Source of the DNA: Methanobrevibacter thaueri
GTDB taxonomy: Archaea > Methanobacteriota > Methanobacteria > Methanobacteriales > Methanobacteriaceae
DNA length: 64,000 bases
Direction: 5' to 3'
NCBI RefSeq assembly: GCF_003111625.1
Contig: NZ_MZGS01000023.1
Coordinates: forward strand, 62,001-126,000
The first letter of the stretch is position 1, and each line of letters begins with the position of its first letter. Of the stretch, positions 16,694 to 26,889 are shown one piece after another. A model generated the notes under the pieces. The model was given only the letters and a program-made list of their open reading frames with translations. It did not search any database and was not told the DNA's origin. Made by a program: the position numbers and the translations under genes.

Positions 16694-17161
16694 TTATGCT
16701 CCTCCTCCAGGTATATCGTCTATAGTTTCATTTAAATAATTAACATTTTCAACAAGCAAAACGTCCTTTGGATATTTGACATTTCCCAAAGAGTGAGTTT
16801 CAAGGACCTTGCATTCAAATGTTTCTGTTATGATGACGTCGGTTGCATAGACTGAAGGAATCTTTCTTGCATCCTCCTGACTCATTATGACAAATGTGCC
16901 ATTGCCCGAAAAGACGGACTTGTTGCCAAGGGATTTCATCCAGTTTAATGTGTCATTGTCATGACCATTATAATATTCGGCCGTTTCAATGTCCTTGACA
17001 ATGTCGGACAATGGAATTGGCCCTTCCGAATATACTGTCAGTTCAGTCATGTTGCCAGAAATGTCATCTGGAGATTCAGATACGTAATAAACGGCAACTA
17101 ACGCTAAAATAGCAACCAAGACTGCCATTATCAAAATAATGGTTTTTTTGCCCGTAATCAT
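16694..17161 (-). CDS. Membrane-anchored protein of unknown function
   Basis: I do not recognise this protein. A basic start (TGKKT) and one hydrophobic segment (about residues 8-27) anchor it, leaving an outward domain of about 125 residues with one cysteine and a GGGA end. It lies between the Cys-rich redox protein and the DUF2124-like gene with one- to four-base gaps, so the three form an operon. The start is uncertain: ATG 17161 directly follows the upstream stop and overlaps a GGTG. Confidence 0.6.
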   Translation of the reverse strand: MITGKKTIILIMAVLVAILALVAVYYVSESPDDISGNMTELTVYSEGPIPLSDIVKDIETAEYYNGHDNDTLNWMKSLGNKSVFSGNGTFVIMSQEDARKIPSVYATDVIITETFECKVLETHSLGNVKYPKDVLLVENVNYLNETIDDIPGGGA

Positions 17162-17164
17162 CAC

Positions 17165-17578
17165 CTACTTCAGGATTTCATCCACTATTTCTGCAGCTGA
17201 ACGGACCATCTCGGGACAGATCTCCTTGAACAGATTATTGTCCCTTGCTTGCTTTACGCCTTCAGGAGTGCTGATGTCACAGCCCAACAGGTCACGACAA
17301 ATGAATGAACCGTTTTGTCTTTTGAATTCATCCAGAAATCTCTCGCAAACCTCATTGCTTTCGGCCTTGTTGTCTCCGTATTTTAGGCCCAGTGCCATAA
17401 GCGCACCTGTGCATGCTCCACAAACTTCTCCCTTTCTCATTCCACTTCCAAAACAAGCCCCAATCTTTAAGGCTTGCTCTCTTGAAAGACCATAATCCTC
17501 ACTGAAAGCTGCAAAAACAGCCTGTGAACACATATAGCCATTTTCAAATAATTGAACTGCATCCTCAATTGAATTCAT
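17165..17578 (-). CDS. C-GCAxxG-C-C family redox-type protein
   Basis: This 137-residue protein has the spaced cysteine pattern of the C_GCAxxG_C_C family. Its segments are YMCSQAVFAAF (about residue 16), IGACFGSGMRKGEVCGACTGALMALGLKYG (about 39-68), CERF, FICRDLLGC and a final EICPEMV. The family is thought to be redox-active or metal-binding, but no reaction is established. It heads a three-gene minus-strand operon. The region before the start has only a weak ribosome site. Confidence 0.8.
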   Translation of the reverse strand: MNSIEDAVQLFENGYMCSQAVFAAFSEDYGLSREQALKIGACFGSGMRKGEVCGACTGALMALGLKYGDNKAESNEVCERFLDEFKRQNGSFICRDLLGCDISTPEGVKQARDNNLFKEICPEMVRSAAEIVDEILK

Positions 17579-17696
17579 GATTGAATATATTATCCTATGT
17601 TAGTAATTAAACTATCCTAAAATCATGTGAAACCTTGAACAGCAACTGTTATTAATTCGATGAAAACAAACTAAAACATAGAATTTAGGTGATTAA

Positions 17697-18014
17697 ATGG
17701 GATCAAGCAAGGAATATCTCGAGTACATATTGGAGCAGCTATCAGATTTGGACGACATATCCCATCGCGCAATGATGGGAGAGTATATCTTATATTATCG
17801 AGGAAAGATTTTCGGAGGCATCTACGACGACCGTTTCCTAATCAAGCCCGTGAAAATAGCCAAGGAAATGATGCCCGATGCAGATATGGAACTGCCATAT
17901 GACGGGGCAAAGGAAATGCTGCTCGTTGATGATGTTGAAAACCGAGAGTTTCTAAAAGAACTGATTGAAGCGATGTATGATGAGCTTCCCGCTCCGAGAA
18001 AAAGAAAAAAATAG
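17697..18014 (+). CDS. TfoX N-terminal domain protein
   Basis: This small protein of 105 residues consists of a single TfoX-N domain: RAMMGEYILYYRGKIFGGIYDDRFLIKP (about residues 24-51), then a helical end with a basic tail (PRKRKK). In bacteria this domain is part of competence regulators; stand-alone archaeal versions have no known role. AGGTGATTAA precedes the ATG. It is a single gene converging on the FtsX-type permease. Confidence 0.78.
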   Translation: MGSSKEYLEYILEQLSDLDDISHRAMMGEYILYYRGKIFGGIYDDRFLIKPVKIAKEMMPDADMELPYDGAKEMLLVDDVENREFLKELIEAMYDELPAPRKRKK

Positions 18015-18031
18015 CATCTGCATTTAAAAGG

Positions 18032-20290
18032 TTATTCAATATCCTTCAATGCCTCAACCATATCCAAATTCCTGATTTTATCTGAAAACAACAGGTTGAC
18101 TCCTATGGATATTGTGAAGGTTATCGCAGCACAGAGCAGGATGTTTCCCCAGGTTAGGGTCGGAACGTAATAGAGGGATTCCCCCGCAGCATTCAACATC
18201 AGAGTCATGAAGTAGAATCCGATCGGAATTCCCAAAATAAAACCGATTGAGGTAAAAATTATATTCTGTGTTAGCAATAGTTTCCTTAAAACGTTTGTCT
18301 TGAAACCCAAAACCTTCAATGTTGCAATTTCCCTTTCCATCTCGGTGAATGAGAGGATTCCCAGATTATATAAAACCAAAATCGCAAGCGCCACCGCCAC
18401 AAATGTCACAACATAAACCATCATCATGACTGCAGTTGTCATCTGGTCCCAACTGTCCTTAAGTTTATCCATGCTTGTGACCGACTTGATTGAGTCAAAG
18501 TTTTCACCAAATTTCTCATTGGTTATGATATTTGTAGGTGTGAAATCCAATCCCTGATCTTCCAAGGTATCCGGAGACATTATCAAACCCTGTGAGACAG
18601 GTTCCGCATGAATCTGTCCGATTTTTGAAGTGACCCACTCGTCGCTTCCGACAATGTGCCACCTAATCTTATCTCCTTTTGTGACGTTGAACTTCTCGGC
18701 AAGCTTTGCGGATAATGAAACATCTCCCTCATCGATATCAATTGGATTCCTGTCACGGTCCGTGTATGATATCAGGTCCGTGTTGTTTGACACCAGCAGC
18801 CCTACCGTGTCCTCTTCGCCGTTTGCCTTCATTTCAATAGATTGCTGCATGATAAAAGTGCCGTTGGTTTCATTTAGAACATAATACAGCTCCATAGGAT
18901 TTGCAGTATTGGAAATCTGCAGTTTTGACTCGAAATGGCTGATGTCATCATATTCCCATGATTTCAATTCATTCAAGCTGTCGTTCATACCGAATGCTGC
19001 TATCAATAACGCCACACATCCCATAACTCCAACTATTGCCATGAATGCTCTGAATTTATTTGACCTTGCATCCCTTAAATTCCATCTGAAATTAAAACTG
19101 AGGCGATTCCACAGTTTTGACCTTTCAATGAAACTTTTTGAGGACATGTCCGGAGCCTTCGGCCTCATCGTATTGGCAGGATTTTCCTTTGAGATTCTCC
19201 TGCATGCCCAATATGTGACAAGAACGGACAGGACAACCAGCAGTATCGCAATGTAGACAAAGCTCATGTCAAAGCCGGGATGCCAAGCAGGCATGCTGTA
19301 CATTGTGGACATTGTCGGATAGAACATCTGCGGAATTATCATTGGCCCCGTAATCAAACCCGAAACGGAACCGAAGAGAACCGGGAAAAATGCGTATGCC
19401 AGATAATGCAGAATTATTGTCGAATTCTTAAAGCCCACCGCCTTCAGGATACCTATCTGTGTCCTTTGATTGGTGACAATCCTTGTCATTGTTGTCAAAA
19501 GTGTCAGGAAGGTTACAAGAATGAAAACTATTGGAAAAACGTCCCCAATCATCTTATGCTGTGTCATTTCATTTGCGAATTTGGAAACGCTTAAATGGTC
19601 CTCCTTTTTTGTAAATGACAGATAGTCAACGGAATCGTCCAATTTCTCTTTGAATTCCTTGTCTGATGAATCATATTTAACAAGCATTGTATTGTATTTC
19701 AAATCATCAGGATAGGATTTATATGAAAGGTAAGCGAAACCCAACTGTGAAAAATCAGGTGTCAGGGAGCTTGGTGAAACCTCATAAACGTATTCGGGAG
19801 AATATCCCAGTCCCTTGATTTCCTTTTTGATTGTGTGATTGTTGAAATCGAAGGTTATCTTATCTCCAACATACAAATCACGCTCATCGGCGAAGCGCTC
19901 ATCCAGCCACACACCGGAATCATCTGATGGATCGAAATCCTCACCTTCTGTGGTGTAGAATTTGGAAATCGTTCCCTTTTCCGTGAAGTGCAGCGTAATA
20001 TCGGGCTTGCCCCCCAAATCTGCGACGGACTGAACAACCTCCTGCCTGTCCGTTTGAGTAGTAAAAGCATCAATTTCATGAACTGATGAGTAATCAAAAT
20101 CAGTGTTGTAAATCCAGCCATCTGCCATATTGGTATCTGCATAAAACTCGTCTGAAGTTTGCACCAGCCCATAGTACTCGCTATATATTCCACTGTAGGC
20201 AAAGATACCTATAAATGCCATGAGAAATATTGCAATAAACTGGGTTTTATTGATCCTTATATCCCTCAGCATTTTCTTAGACAATGACAT
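18032..20290 (-). CDS. FtsX-like ABC transporter permease, copy B
   Basis: This 752-residue permease has an N-terminal membrane helix (about residues 13-33) and a large extracellular domain. Three helices follow around residues 255-385, then a second extracellular domain, and three C-terminal helices carry the FtsX domain (LYNLGILSFTEMEREIATLKVLGFK). This MacB/LolC-like layout moves substrates out of or across the membrane rather than into the cytoplasm. It is a paralogue of the neighbour at 20512-22782 (shared KKMLRDIR start, TLKVLGFKT, LLTQN). It probably works with that protein and the ATPase at 22787. Confidence 0.87.
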   Translation of the reverse strand: MSLSKKMLRDIRINKTQFIAIFLMAFIGIFAYSGIYSEYYGLVQTSDEFYADTNMADGWIYNTDFDYSSVHEIDAFTTQTDRQEVVQSVADLGGKPDITLHFTEKGTISKFYTTEGEDFDPSDDSGVWLDERFADERDLYVGDKITFDFNNHTIKKEIKGLGYSPEYVYEVSPSSLTPDFSQLGFAYLSYKSYPDDLKYNTMLVKYDSSDKEFKEKLDDSVDYLSFTKKEDHLSVSKFANEMTQHKMIGDVFPIVFILVTFLTLLTTMTRIVTNQRTQIGILKAVGFKNSTIILHYLAYAFFPVLFGSVSGLITGPMIIPQMFYPTMSTMYSMPAWHPGFDMSFVYIAILLVVLSVLVTYWACRRISKENPANTMRPKAPDMSSKSFIERSKLWNRLSFNFRWNLRDARSNKFRAFMAIVGVMGCVALLIAAFGMNDSLNELKSWEYDDISHFESKLQISNTANPMELYYVLNETNGTFIMQQSIEMKANGEEDTVGLLVSNNTDLISYTDRDRNPIDIDEGDVSLSAKLAEKFNVTKGDKIRWHIVGSDEWVTSKIGQIHAEPVSQGLIMSPDTLEDQGLDFTPTNIITNEKFGENFDSIKSVTSMDKLKDSWDQMTTAVMMMVYVVTFVAVALAILVLYNLGILSFTEMEREIATLKVLGFKTNVLRKLLLTQNIIFTSIGFILGIPIGFYFMTLMLNAAGESLYYVPTLTWGNILLCAAITFTISIGVNLLFSDKIRNLDMVEALKDIE

Positions 20291-20511
20291 GATATAATAT
20301 TTGAAAAATGAAATATAAAAAACCTATTTTTAATTGATGATACGGTTAATTAAAATTATGTTTTATCAAGTTCCTTGAATGATAAATGGATGGCATTTTC
20401 ATTAACAACAAGGATATGAGGTTTTAAGTTGAATTTTAAAAGGAGATATACATTCAATTATTGAAATGTAAAAATTTGATTAAAAGTTTTAGTGAGAATA
20501 GGTTGAAAAAC
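20291..20511. other. Spacer between the two FtsX-type genes
   Basis: These 221 AT-rich bases hold no convincing gene. The first permease could end its transcript here and the second could have its own promoter: TTTTATATTTCATTTTTC on the minus strand near 20315-20298 is TATA-like. I see no strong hairpin. Confidence 0.3.
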
Positions 20512-22782
20512 CTATTCCCCACTCTTAAGGGATTCGACCATGTCCAATTTCTTAATCTTGCGTGAAAACATCAGGTTCACAAGAATGGACAATGCGAATG
20601 TTATTACAGCAGACAATATGAAGTTTGCAGGTGATATTGAAGGGAGAATATAGAAGGAATCTCCTGAGGACTCCCACATTATCTTCAATATGAAATATCC
20701 GACCGGCAATCCCAATAGAAATCCAATTGCTGTAAACCATAAGTTCTGTGTCAGCAGCAGCTTTCTAAGAGCTCCTGTCTTAAAGCCTAAAACCTTAAGG
20801 GTGGCTATTTCACGTTCAATTTCTGTAAAGGACAACAATCCCAAATTATACAGCACGACAACAGCCAAAAGGGATGCGAAGAATATGAGGATGTATATCA
20901 AAAGCCACATTGCCTCTGTCAGCTCATCCCAACTTCCGGTCATGTCCTTCATTGAGTTGGCTGTTTTGATGGCAGAATAATTCTTATCCACATGTTCGGT
21001 TGTCACAATGCTTGTTGGAGTGTAGTTCAAATCCAAATCCTCCAGCTTGTCACTTGACATTATCAATCCCTGAGATGTTGGATCGGCATGTATCTTATCG
21101 ACTTTTGTTTTGACCCACTTGTCTGAACCCATAATATGCCATTTTACGGTGTCACCAACACCAACATCCAGCATATCAGCCATTTTCTGGGAAATCGAGA
21201 CCTCATTATCCTCTATCTTGATAGGATTCCAGTCGTAGTCTGTCGGTGTTACCAAATCAGTATTGTTCAATACCATAAGAGAGCCCGATTTCTTGACCGA
21301 ACCTGATTCTATTTCAATGGCCGATTCCATTATCTTATCACCGTTCACTTCACTGGCGACATCATCGATTTCAGACATTGCTGCCTCATCATCAATGACC
21401 AATTTGGAGTCATAATGATTGATTTGGTTGAATTCCCATTCCTTCAGGTCGTTCATTCCATCATACATTCCGAATGCACAAACCAAAAGTGCACTGCATC
21501 CGATCACACCGATGATTGTCATCAGTGCTCGGAACTTATTTCTTTTGGCATCTCTCCAGTTCCAACGGACATTGAATGATAATTTATCCCATATTCCAAG
21601 CTTTTCAACAAAACCTGTGGTGGAAATCTTAGGCGCCTTCGGCCTTATTGTATCGGCAGGCTTTTCATCGGAAATGCTTTTTACCGCATAATATGAAACG
21701 AATATTGACATGAGCACCATCAATGCAGCAACATAGACGAAATTCATGCTCCATGCAGGTTCCCATGACGGCAGCTTATATGTTGCGCTCATTGATGGGT
21801 AAAATAGCTGCGGCAATGTCATTGGCCCCAAAATCAAACCCAATATGGCCCCTACAAGAACCAGCCAGAAACCATAGGAGACATAATGGAATATGATGCT
21901 CCTGTCCTTAAATCCGCTGGCTTTGAGGATACCAATTTGAGTACGTTGATGTGTGATTATCCTTGTCATTGTTGTTAAAAGAATCAGCATTGAAATCAGG
22001 ATGAAAACCACTGGGAAAATGCCTGACATCATTTTGTGCTGGTCCATCTCCTCTGAAAACTGATTTACACTAACGTGTTCTGACCTTTCAACAAAGGAGC
22101 TGTAATAGCCATCCATATGATATGACAGGAGATCATTATAGTTTTCAGGAGTGCCGTCAAACTTGACGTTCAATACATTATAGGAGATATTATCCTCTGG
22201 AAATGCCTTATATGACATGTAGGCAAAACCCATTTTGCTGAAATCCGGAATGACTGAAGACTGTGAGGCATGATACACATATTCGGGAGAATATCCTATT
22301 CCCTTGATTTCCTTTTCGATTTCATGTCCTTCAAATTTGAAGGTGATGTTGTCACCAACTTTCAAACCCTTTGCATCGGCAAAACTTTTATCGAGCCATA
22401 CTCCATTCTTATCATCTATATCCAGCGGTTCTCCCTGAAGCAGATAGAATTTGGATATGGTATTGTTCTCCACAAAATGCAGTGTGATTTCTGGATCATT
22501 TGAAAAATCCGCCACCGAGTCCACGACCAGCTGACGTTCCATTTGAGTGGTTGCACCCAGACAATCAACCTGATATAAAAACAAATCATTAATGTTGATT
22601 GAGTAAATCCAACCGTCAGCCAGGTTGGTGTCATTATAGTAATCATTCACATTAACTTCAAGCCCTACTGATTCCCCTCCGACACCGGCAAACACAAACA
22701 CGCCCAAAAATGCCATTAAAAAAATAGATAAAAATTGGGCCTTATGCTTTCGGATGTCTCTCAACATCTTTTTGAAAAGCAT
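20512..22782 (-). CDS. FtsX-like ABC transporter permease, copy A
   Basis: This permease of about 756 residues has the same architecture as its neighbour: an N-terminal helix after KKMLRDIRKHKAQ, a long extracellular domain, a central helix trio (with TTMTRIITHQRTQIGILKASGFK), another extracellular domain and a C-terminal FtsX trio. The start at 22782 is chosen because GGTGA lies upstream and the N-terminus then aligns with the paralogue; earlier in-frame starts would add about 17 residues. It starts five bases after the ATPase stop, so ATPase and permease are one operon. Confidence 0.87.
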   Translation of the reverse strand: MLFKKMLRDIRKHKAQFLSIFLMAFLGVFVFAGVGGESVGLEVNVNDYYNDTNLADGWIYSININDLFLYQVDCLGATTQMERQLVVDSVADFSNDPEITLHFVENNTISKFYLLQGEPLDIDDKNGVWLDKSFADAKGLKVGDNITFKFEGHEIEKEIKGIGYSPEYVYHASQSSVIPDFSKMGFAYMSYKAFPEDNISYNVLNVKFDGTPENYNDLLSYHMDGYYSSFVERSEHVSVNQFSEEMDQHKMMSGIFPVVFILISMLILLTTMTRIITHQRTQIGILKASGFKDRSIIFHYVSYGFWLVLVGAILGLILGPMTLPQLFYPSMSATYKLPSWEPAWSMNFVYVAALMVLMSIFVSYYAVKSISDEKPADTIRPKAPKISTTGFVEKLGIWDKLSFNVRWNWRDAKRNKFRALMTIIGVIGCSALLVCAFGMYDGMNDLKEWEFNQINHYDSKLVIDDEAAMSEIDDVASEVNGDKIMESAIEIESGSVKKSGSLMVLNNTDLVTPTDYDWNPIKIEDNEVSISQKMADMLDVGVGDTVKWHIMGSDKWVKTKVDKIHADPTSQGLIMSSDKLEDLDLNYTPTSIVTTEHVDKNYSAIKTANSMKDMTGSWDELTEAMWLLIYILIFFASLLAVVVLYNLGLLSFTEIEREIATLKVLGFKTGALRKLLLTQNLWFTAIGFLLGLPVGYFILKIMWESSGDSFYILPSISPANFILSAVITFALSILVNLMFSRKIKKLDMVESLKSGE

Positions 22783-22786
22783 GTGC

Positions 22787-23491
22787 TCACCATTCCAAAT
22801 CAGAGACCTTCTTAGGATTTTCATTAACGACAATACTTTCGATTTGGCCGTTCTTGATTCTAATTACCTTATCTGCAGCTTCGGCCAGTATTGCGTTGTG
22901 AGTTACAATCACGACGGTGGTGCCTTTGTTGTTGCTCATATCCTGAAGAAGATTTAAAATCAAAACGCCTGTTTTTGAGTCCAATGCCCCTGTCGGCTCA
23001 TCACATAAAAGCATTGTAGGCTGTTTTGCAACCGCCCTTGCAATGGAGACCCTCTGCTGCTCCCCACCAGACAATTGTGCGGGGAATTGGCCAGCATGAT
23101 CCTTAAGTCCAACAGAATCCAGCACATTCAAACCGTTTATATCAACATCCACGATGTCCTTCATCAACTCAACGTTTTCAAGAGATGTCAAGTTCGGAAT
23201 CAGGTTATAGAACTGGAAAATGAAACCCACATTCTTAGCCCTATACTCTGTCAGTTGATTATCATTGAATGATTCAACATGTTCACCTTTAACTATAATC
23301 TGACCGGAGGTTGCACTGTCAAGACCTCCCAGGAGGTTTAAAAGTGTAGACTTACCTGCTCCTGAGGGACCAAGGATAACTACAAATTCCCCTTCGTCAA
23401 TTGTGAAGTTGACATCATCCATAGCTTTTAAAATGTGATCTCCGGATTTATACTCCTTGTTCACATTTTTAAATTCAATAATTGTACTCAT
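22787..23491 (-). CDS. MacB/LolD-type ABC transporter ATPase
   Basis: This 234-residue ATPase energises the FtsX-type permeases downstream. It has Walker [10 protein letters not shown] (about residue 40), signature LSGGEQQR (about 143), Walker [12 protein letters not shown] (about 163) and an H-loop THN. These are all typical of the LolD/MacB group, which powers extrusion or lipoprotein release. GAAGG lies upstream of the ATG. The promoter carries a DtxR-like palindrome, so iron or manganese status may control the operon. Confidence 0.9.
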   Translation of the reverse strand: MSTIIEFKNVNKEYKSGDHILKAMDDVNFTIDEGEFVVILGPSGAGKSTLLNLLGGLDSATSGQIIVKGEHVESFNDNQLTEYRAKNVGFIFQFYNLIPNLTSLENVELMKDIVDVDINGLNVLDSVGLKDHAGQFPAQLSGGEQQRVSIARAVAKQPTMLLCDEPTGALDSKTGVLILNLLQDMSNNKGTTVVIVTHNAILAEAADKVIRIKNGQIESIVVNENPKKVSDLEW

Positions 23492-23540
23492 TAATATTGC
23501 CTTCTTTTAATTAATTATCTATTTGTAATTTATATTTAAT

Positions 23541-23569
23541 ATAGTATATAAATTTAGGCATACCTAAAT
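23541..23569 (-). promoter_or_regulatory. TATA box and DtxR-like operator of the ABC exporter operon
   Basis: A perfect inverted repeat ATTTAGG-CATA-CCTAAAT (23552-23569) adjoins a minus-strand TATA element (TATATACTAT, 23550-23541). The TTAGG...CCTAA arms resemble sites of DtxR-family iron/manganese repressors. Its placement over the BRE/TATA region would block initiation. The regulator gene is not in the window. Confidence 0.5.
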
Positions 23570-23667
23570 AATTTGGATTTCATTAAATTTTCCCAAATAA
23601 TCAATAGGTATAAAAGATTTCAAAACATATAATTAAATTATAATAAAATACTACAGGAAAAATCCAA

Positions 23668-24408
23668 ATGTCATTCAATAAAAATGAAATGTTAATAATG
23701 CCTGCAGTTGACATAAAAAACGGAAAATGTGTTCAACTAGTTCAAGGCGAACCTGGAAGTGAAATGGTTAAAATAGACAACCCAGAAAAGGTTGCTAAAT
23801 ACTGGGAAGATTTGGGAGCAAAAAATATCCACGTGATTGATTTGTCCGGAACAATAGACGGCGAAACCAGCTTTGATATTATCAAAAAAATATTAAACGA
23901 AGTTTCAGTTCCAATCCAGCTTGGAGGAGGAATCAGAAATCTGGATTATGCTCGTCAATTACTGGATTTGGACATTGAAAGACTGATAATCGGAACAATG
24001 GGAATCCAGCAACCGGAAACTATTACACAACTTTCAGACGAATACGGTCCTGAAAGGATTATGATTTCACTTGACAGCAAAGACAACAAGGTAGTTATTA
24101 AAGGATGGCAGGAAAAGATTGACAAGAGCCCTTCAGAAATTGCAAATGACTTTAAAGAGCATGGAGCCGGAAGTATTTTATTTACAAATGTTGATGTTGA
24201 AGGACTTTTAGGGGGATTTTACACAGAACCTGTAGAAGATTTGAAAAAGTCTGTGGATTTGCCTATTGTATATTCCGGAGGAATAACAACAATAGATGAC
24301 ATTAAAAAACTAAATGAAAGTGGTGTGGAAGGAATAGTTATTGGTTCTGCACTTTATACTGATAAAATTGATTTAACTGAAGCTTTAAAATACCAAAAGA
24401 GGATATAA
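23668..24408 (+). CDS. hisA: HisA, ProFAR isomerase (histidine biosynthesis)
   Basis: This TIM-barrel enzyme of 246 residues opens the ribose ring of ProFAR to give PRFAR, the fourth step of histidine synthesis. It has the catalytic Asp in MPAVDIKNGKCVQL (about residues 11-24), phosphate-binding loops LGGGIRN (about 93) and YSGGITT (about 203), and GIVIGSALY near the end. It starts at ATG 23668 with AGG upstream and is the first gene of a five-gene biosynthetic run. The gap to the next gene is one base. Confidence 0.93.
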   Translation: MSFNKNEMLIMPAVDIKNGKCVQLVQGEPGSEMVKIDNPEKVAKYWEDLGAKNIHVIDLSGTIDGETSFDIIKKILNEVSVPIQLGGGIRNLDYARQLLDLDIERLIIGTMGIQQPETITQLSDEYGPERIMISLDSKDNKVVIKGWQEKIDKSPSEIANDFKEHGAGSILFTNVDVEGLLGGFYTEPVEDLKKSVDLPIVYSGGITTIDDIKKLNESGVEGIVIGSALYTDKIDLTEALKYQKRI

Positions 24409-24409
24409 A

Positions 24410-24871
24410 ATGAAGATAATGGCGACCGGAACATTCGATATACTCCATCCGGGACATGGAGTTTACCTGGAAGAATCCAGAAAGCTGGGTGGAGAAGATG
24501 CTGAGCTTTACGTTGTTGTAGCGAGAGATGCAACCGTTGAAAGAAGAAAAAGAGAAGCAGTCGTTGGAGAAGACCAACGTTTAGAATTGATTAAAATGCT
24601 TAAACCCGTAACAGACGCTTTCCTTGGAGATGCAAATGGGGACGTATTCAAAATCGTTAGAGAAATAGACCCTGACATCATCACCGTAGGAGCGGATCAG
24701 AATCATGATATTGATAAATTGCAGGCTGCCCTCGATAAAAGAGGATTGAAAGCGAAAGCAGTTCGTATTGAAAAATACCGTGACTGCGAACTTGACAGCA
24801 GCTGCAAGATCATTAGGAAAATACAACATACCGATTTTAAAGGTAAAATAATGGACCATTGTGAAGATTAG
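24410..24871 (+). CDS. ribL: RibL, archaeal FAD synthetase
   Basis: This nucleotidyltransferase of 153 residues adenylates FMN to FAD in archaea. It has the cytidylyltransferase-like signature TGTFDILHPGHGVYLEES (about residues 6-23) and later ITVGADQNHD. The C-terminal cysteine pair CELDSSCKIIRKI is characteristic of RibL. It overlaps the spacing of hisA (one-base gap), so the two are co-translated; histidine and flavin functions are otherwise unrelated. Confidence 0.88.
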   Translation: MKIMATGTFDILHPGHGVYLEESRKLGGEDAELYVVVARDATVERRKREAVVGEDQRLELIKMLKPVTDAFLGDANGDVFKIVREIDPDIITVGADQNHDIDKLQAALDKRGLKAKAVRIEKYRDCELDSSCKIIRKIQHTDFKGKIMDHCED

Positions 24872-24883
24872 GAGATTATTAAA

Positions 24884-25906
24884 ATGTTTAAAGTAGCAAT
24901 TATAGGAGCAAGCGGATATACTGGTGGTGAATTGTTAAGAATGCTTTTAAACCATCCTGAAGTGGAAATAACAGACATCACTTCAAGGCAATATGATGGA
25001 ACACCCGCACACAAGATTCACCCACACATAAGAGACTCAGGACTAGTGTTCAAGAACAAGGCACCTTCCGAACTGGATGCCGACGTTGTATTCACTGCAA
25101 CACCACATGGAGCATCAATGAAAATCGTGCCTGAAATTCTCGACACCGGTGCAAAAGTGGTTGACCTAAGCGGAGACTACAGATACCGTGACACTGAAGT
25201 CTATGAAAAATGGTATGGAATGGAACACACAGACAAGGAAAACAAAGGGGCATTTGGGCTTCCGGAATTGTATAGGGATGAAATCAAAAAATCAAATCTC
25301 GTTGCAAACCCAGGATGCTTCCCAACAGGAGCAATCCTTTCATCATACCCATTGGTTAAAAACGATTTGGTTGATAGAATCATCATCGATTCAAAAACCG
25401 GAGTCAGCGGAGCTGGAGTGAACCCATCAACAACCACACACTATCCAAACATTGCGGATAACGTAAATCCATACAAGATATCCTCCCACAGACACATGTC
25501 AGAGATTCAACAGGAATTGCATGGATTTGATGATGTCAAAGTCTCATTCACACCACACCTCGTGCCTGTAAACCGTGGAATTCAAACCACAAGCCACAGT
25601 TTCCTGAATGAGGACAACATTGACATTACCCCTGAAGAAATCAGAAGCATCTATGAAAAGGAATATGGCGAAGAGTTCTTCATCAAGCTAATGGATGAAG
25701 GAGAAATACCTCACCTAAGTTCAGTTCGTGGATCCAACTTTGTTCATATCGGAGGATTTGAAATAGACAACACAGGCAGGCTCGTTATGCTATCCGTCAT
25801 TGACAACCTTGTTAAAGGTGCATCCGGTCAGGCCATTCAAAACATGAACATCATATTAGGCATTGATGAGACATTAGGTTTAACACACTTTGGACTTCAC
25901 CCATAG
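24884..25906 (+). CDS. argC: ArgC, N-acetyl-gamma-glutamyl-phosphate reductase
   Basis: This NADPH-dependent reductase of 340 residues acts in arginine biosynthesis. It has the nucleotide-binding loop [16 protein letters not shown] (about residues 5-20), the active-site cysteine in NPGCFPTGA (about 145) and the C-terminal [16 protein letters not shown] precedes the ATG by ten bases. It is the third gene of the biosynthetic run. Confidence 0.93.
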   Translation: MFKVAIIGASGYTGGELLRMLLNHPEVEITDITSRQYDGTPAHKIHPHIRDSGLVFKNKAPSELDADVVFTATPHGASMKIVPEILDTGAKVVDLSGDYRYRDTEVYEKWYGMEHTDKENKGAFGLPELYRDEIKKSNLVANPGCFPTGAILSSYPLVKNDLVDRIIIDSKTGVSGAGVNPSTTTHYPNIADNVNPYKISSHRHMSEIQQELHGFDDVKVSFTPHLVPVNRGIQTTSHSFLNEDNIDITPEEIRSIYEKEYGEEFFIKLMDEGEIPHLSSVRGSNFVHIGGFEIDNTGRLVMLSVIDNLVKGASGQAIQNMNIILGIDETLGLTHFGLHP

Positions 25907-25917
25907 GAGGGAGAAAA

Positions 25918-26406
25918 TTGGCTAAAATAATTATCTATTATTCACAGGGAGGAACAACAGACTTGATTGCAAAGACCTTGGCAAAGAATCTCAATGCCGA
26001 CCTTGTAAGAATCCATGACTTAAAAAATCGTGAAGGATTCACAAATAGATTATTTTCATCAATTAATGCGTTTAGAGAAAGCAAAACAGATATCGTTCCT
26101 GCCCAGGTTGATTTAAGAGGATATGATACAGTATACTTCGGAACACCTACCTGGTCCGGAAATCCTACACCTGCAATTCTAACAATAATTGACAGATGTG
26201 ACTTAAGGGCAAAGGATGTAATCCTATTTGCCACCATGGACAGTTCCCGTGGCGAAAGCACCCTTGAAAGACTTGAACGCAAAGTTAAATTACGTGGAGC
26301 ACGGGTTATTGAAAGTTTTGCCATTTCAACTAAGGACAAGAGTCAGGAACAATTGATTAACGACACTGAAGCAATGATTGAAATGAAAGATTTGAGAATG
26401 TACTAG
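25918..26406 (+). CDS. Flavodoxin family protein
   Basis: This FMN-binding electron carrier or flavodoxin-like protein has 162 residues. The phosphate-binding loop is [16 protein letters not shown] (about residues 7-22), and [14 protein letters not shown] (about 77) forms the isoalloxazine loop. The start codon is TTG 25918, directly after a strong GGAGGGAG site. It belongs to the hisA-to-pyrI run; its redox partner is unknown. Confidence 0.85.
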   Translation: MAKIIIYYSQGGTTDLIAKTLAKNLNADLVRIHDLKNREGFTNRLFSSINAFRESKTDIVPAQVDLRGYDTVYFGTPTWSGNPTPAILTIIDRCDLRAKDVILFATMDSSRGESTLERLERKVKLRGARVIESFAISTKDKSQEQLINDTEAMIEMKDLRMY

Positions 26407-26414
26407 GTGAAATT

Positions 26415-26885
26415 ATGACCAAATCAGAATTAAAGATAAGAGCTATTGAAAACGGTACAGTTATCGACCACATTACAGCCAATAAAGCATTGCATATTCT
26501 TAAAATTTTAGGCCTTCCGGACAAGGAAACCAAAAACGTTACTGTGGCAATGAACGTTTCCTCATCTGAAATCGGCAGAAAGGACATTTTGAAAATTGAA
26601 AACAGGGAATTGGATCATGAAGAACTTAATCAAGTCGCATTAATTGCTCCAAAAGCTACAATAAACATTATTAGGGATTTCAAACCGATTAAAAAAGATA
26701 AGATTCTCCTTCCCGAAAAGATTACTTCAATTATCAAATGCACAAATCCCAAATGCATAACTAACCTTGAAAGTGAACCTATAACACCCATATTCAAGGT
26801 TATCCAGAAATACCCTCCGGTGGTTAGGTGCCATTACTGTGAAAAATTAATAAAAACAGAAGATATCGATAAGCAATTCGAATAA
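26415..26885 (+). CDS. pyrI: PyrI, aspartate carbamoyltransferase regulatory chain
   Basis: This 156-residue regulatory subunit binds nucleotides and the catalytic chain PyrB in pyrimidine synthesis. The N-terminal effector domain begins [19 protein letters not shown]. The C-terminal zinc domain has the four cysteines in CTNPKC and CHYC (about residues 111-145). AGGTGAAATT precedes the ATG. No pyrB is present in the window. Confidence 0.92.
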   Translation: MTKSELKIRAIENGTVIDHITANKALHILKILGLPDKETKNVTVAMNVSSSEIGRKDILKIENRELDHEELNQVALIAPKATINIIRDFKPIKKDKILLPEKITSIIKCTNPKCITNLESEPITPIFKVIQKYPPVVRCHYCEKLIKTEDIDKQFE

Positions 26886-26889
26886 TCTT

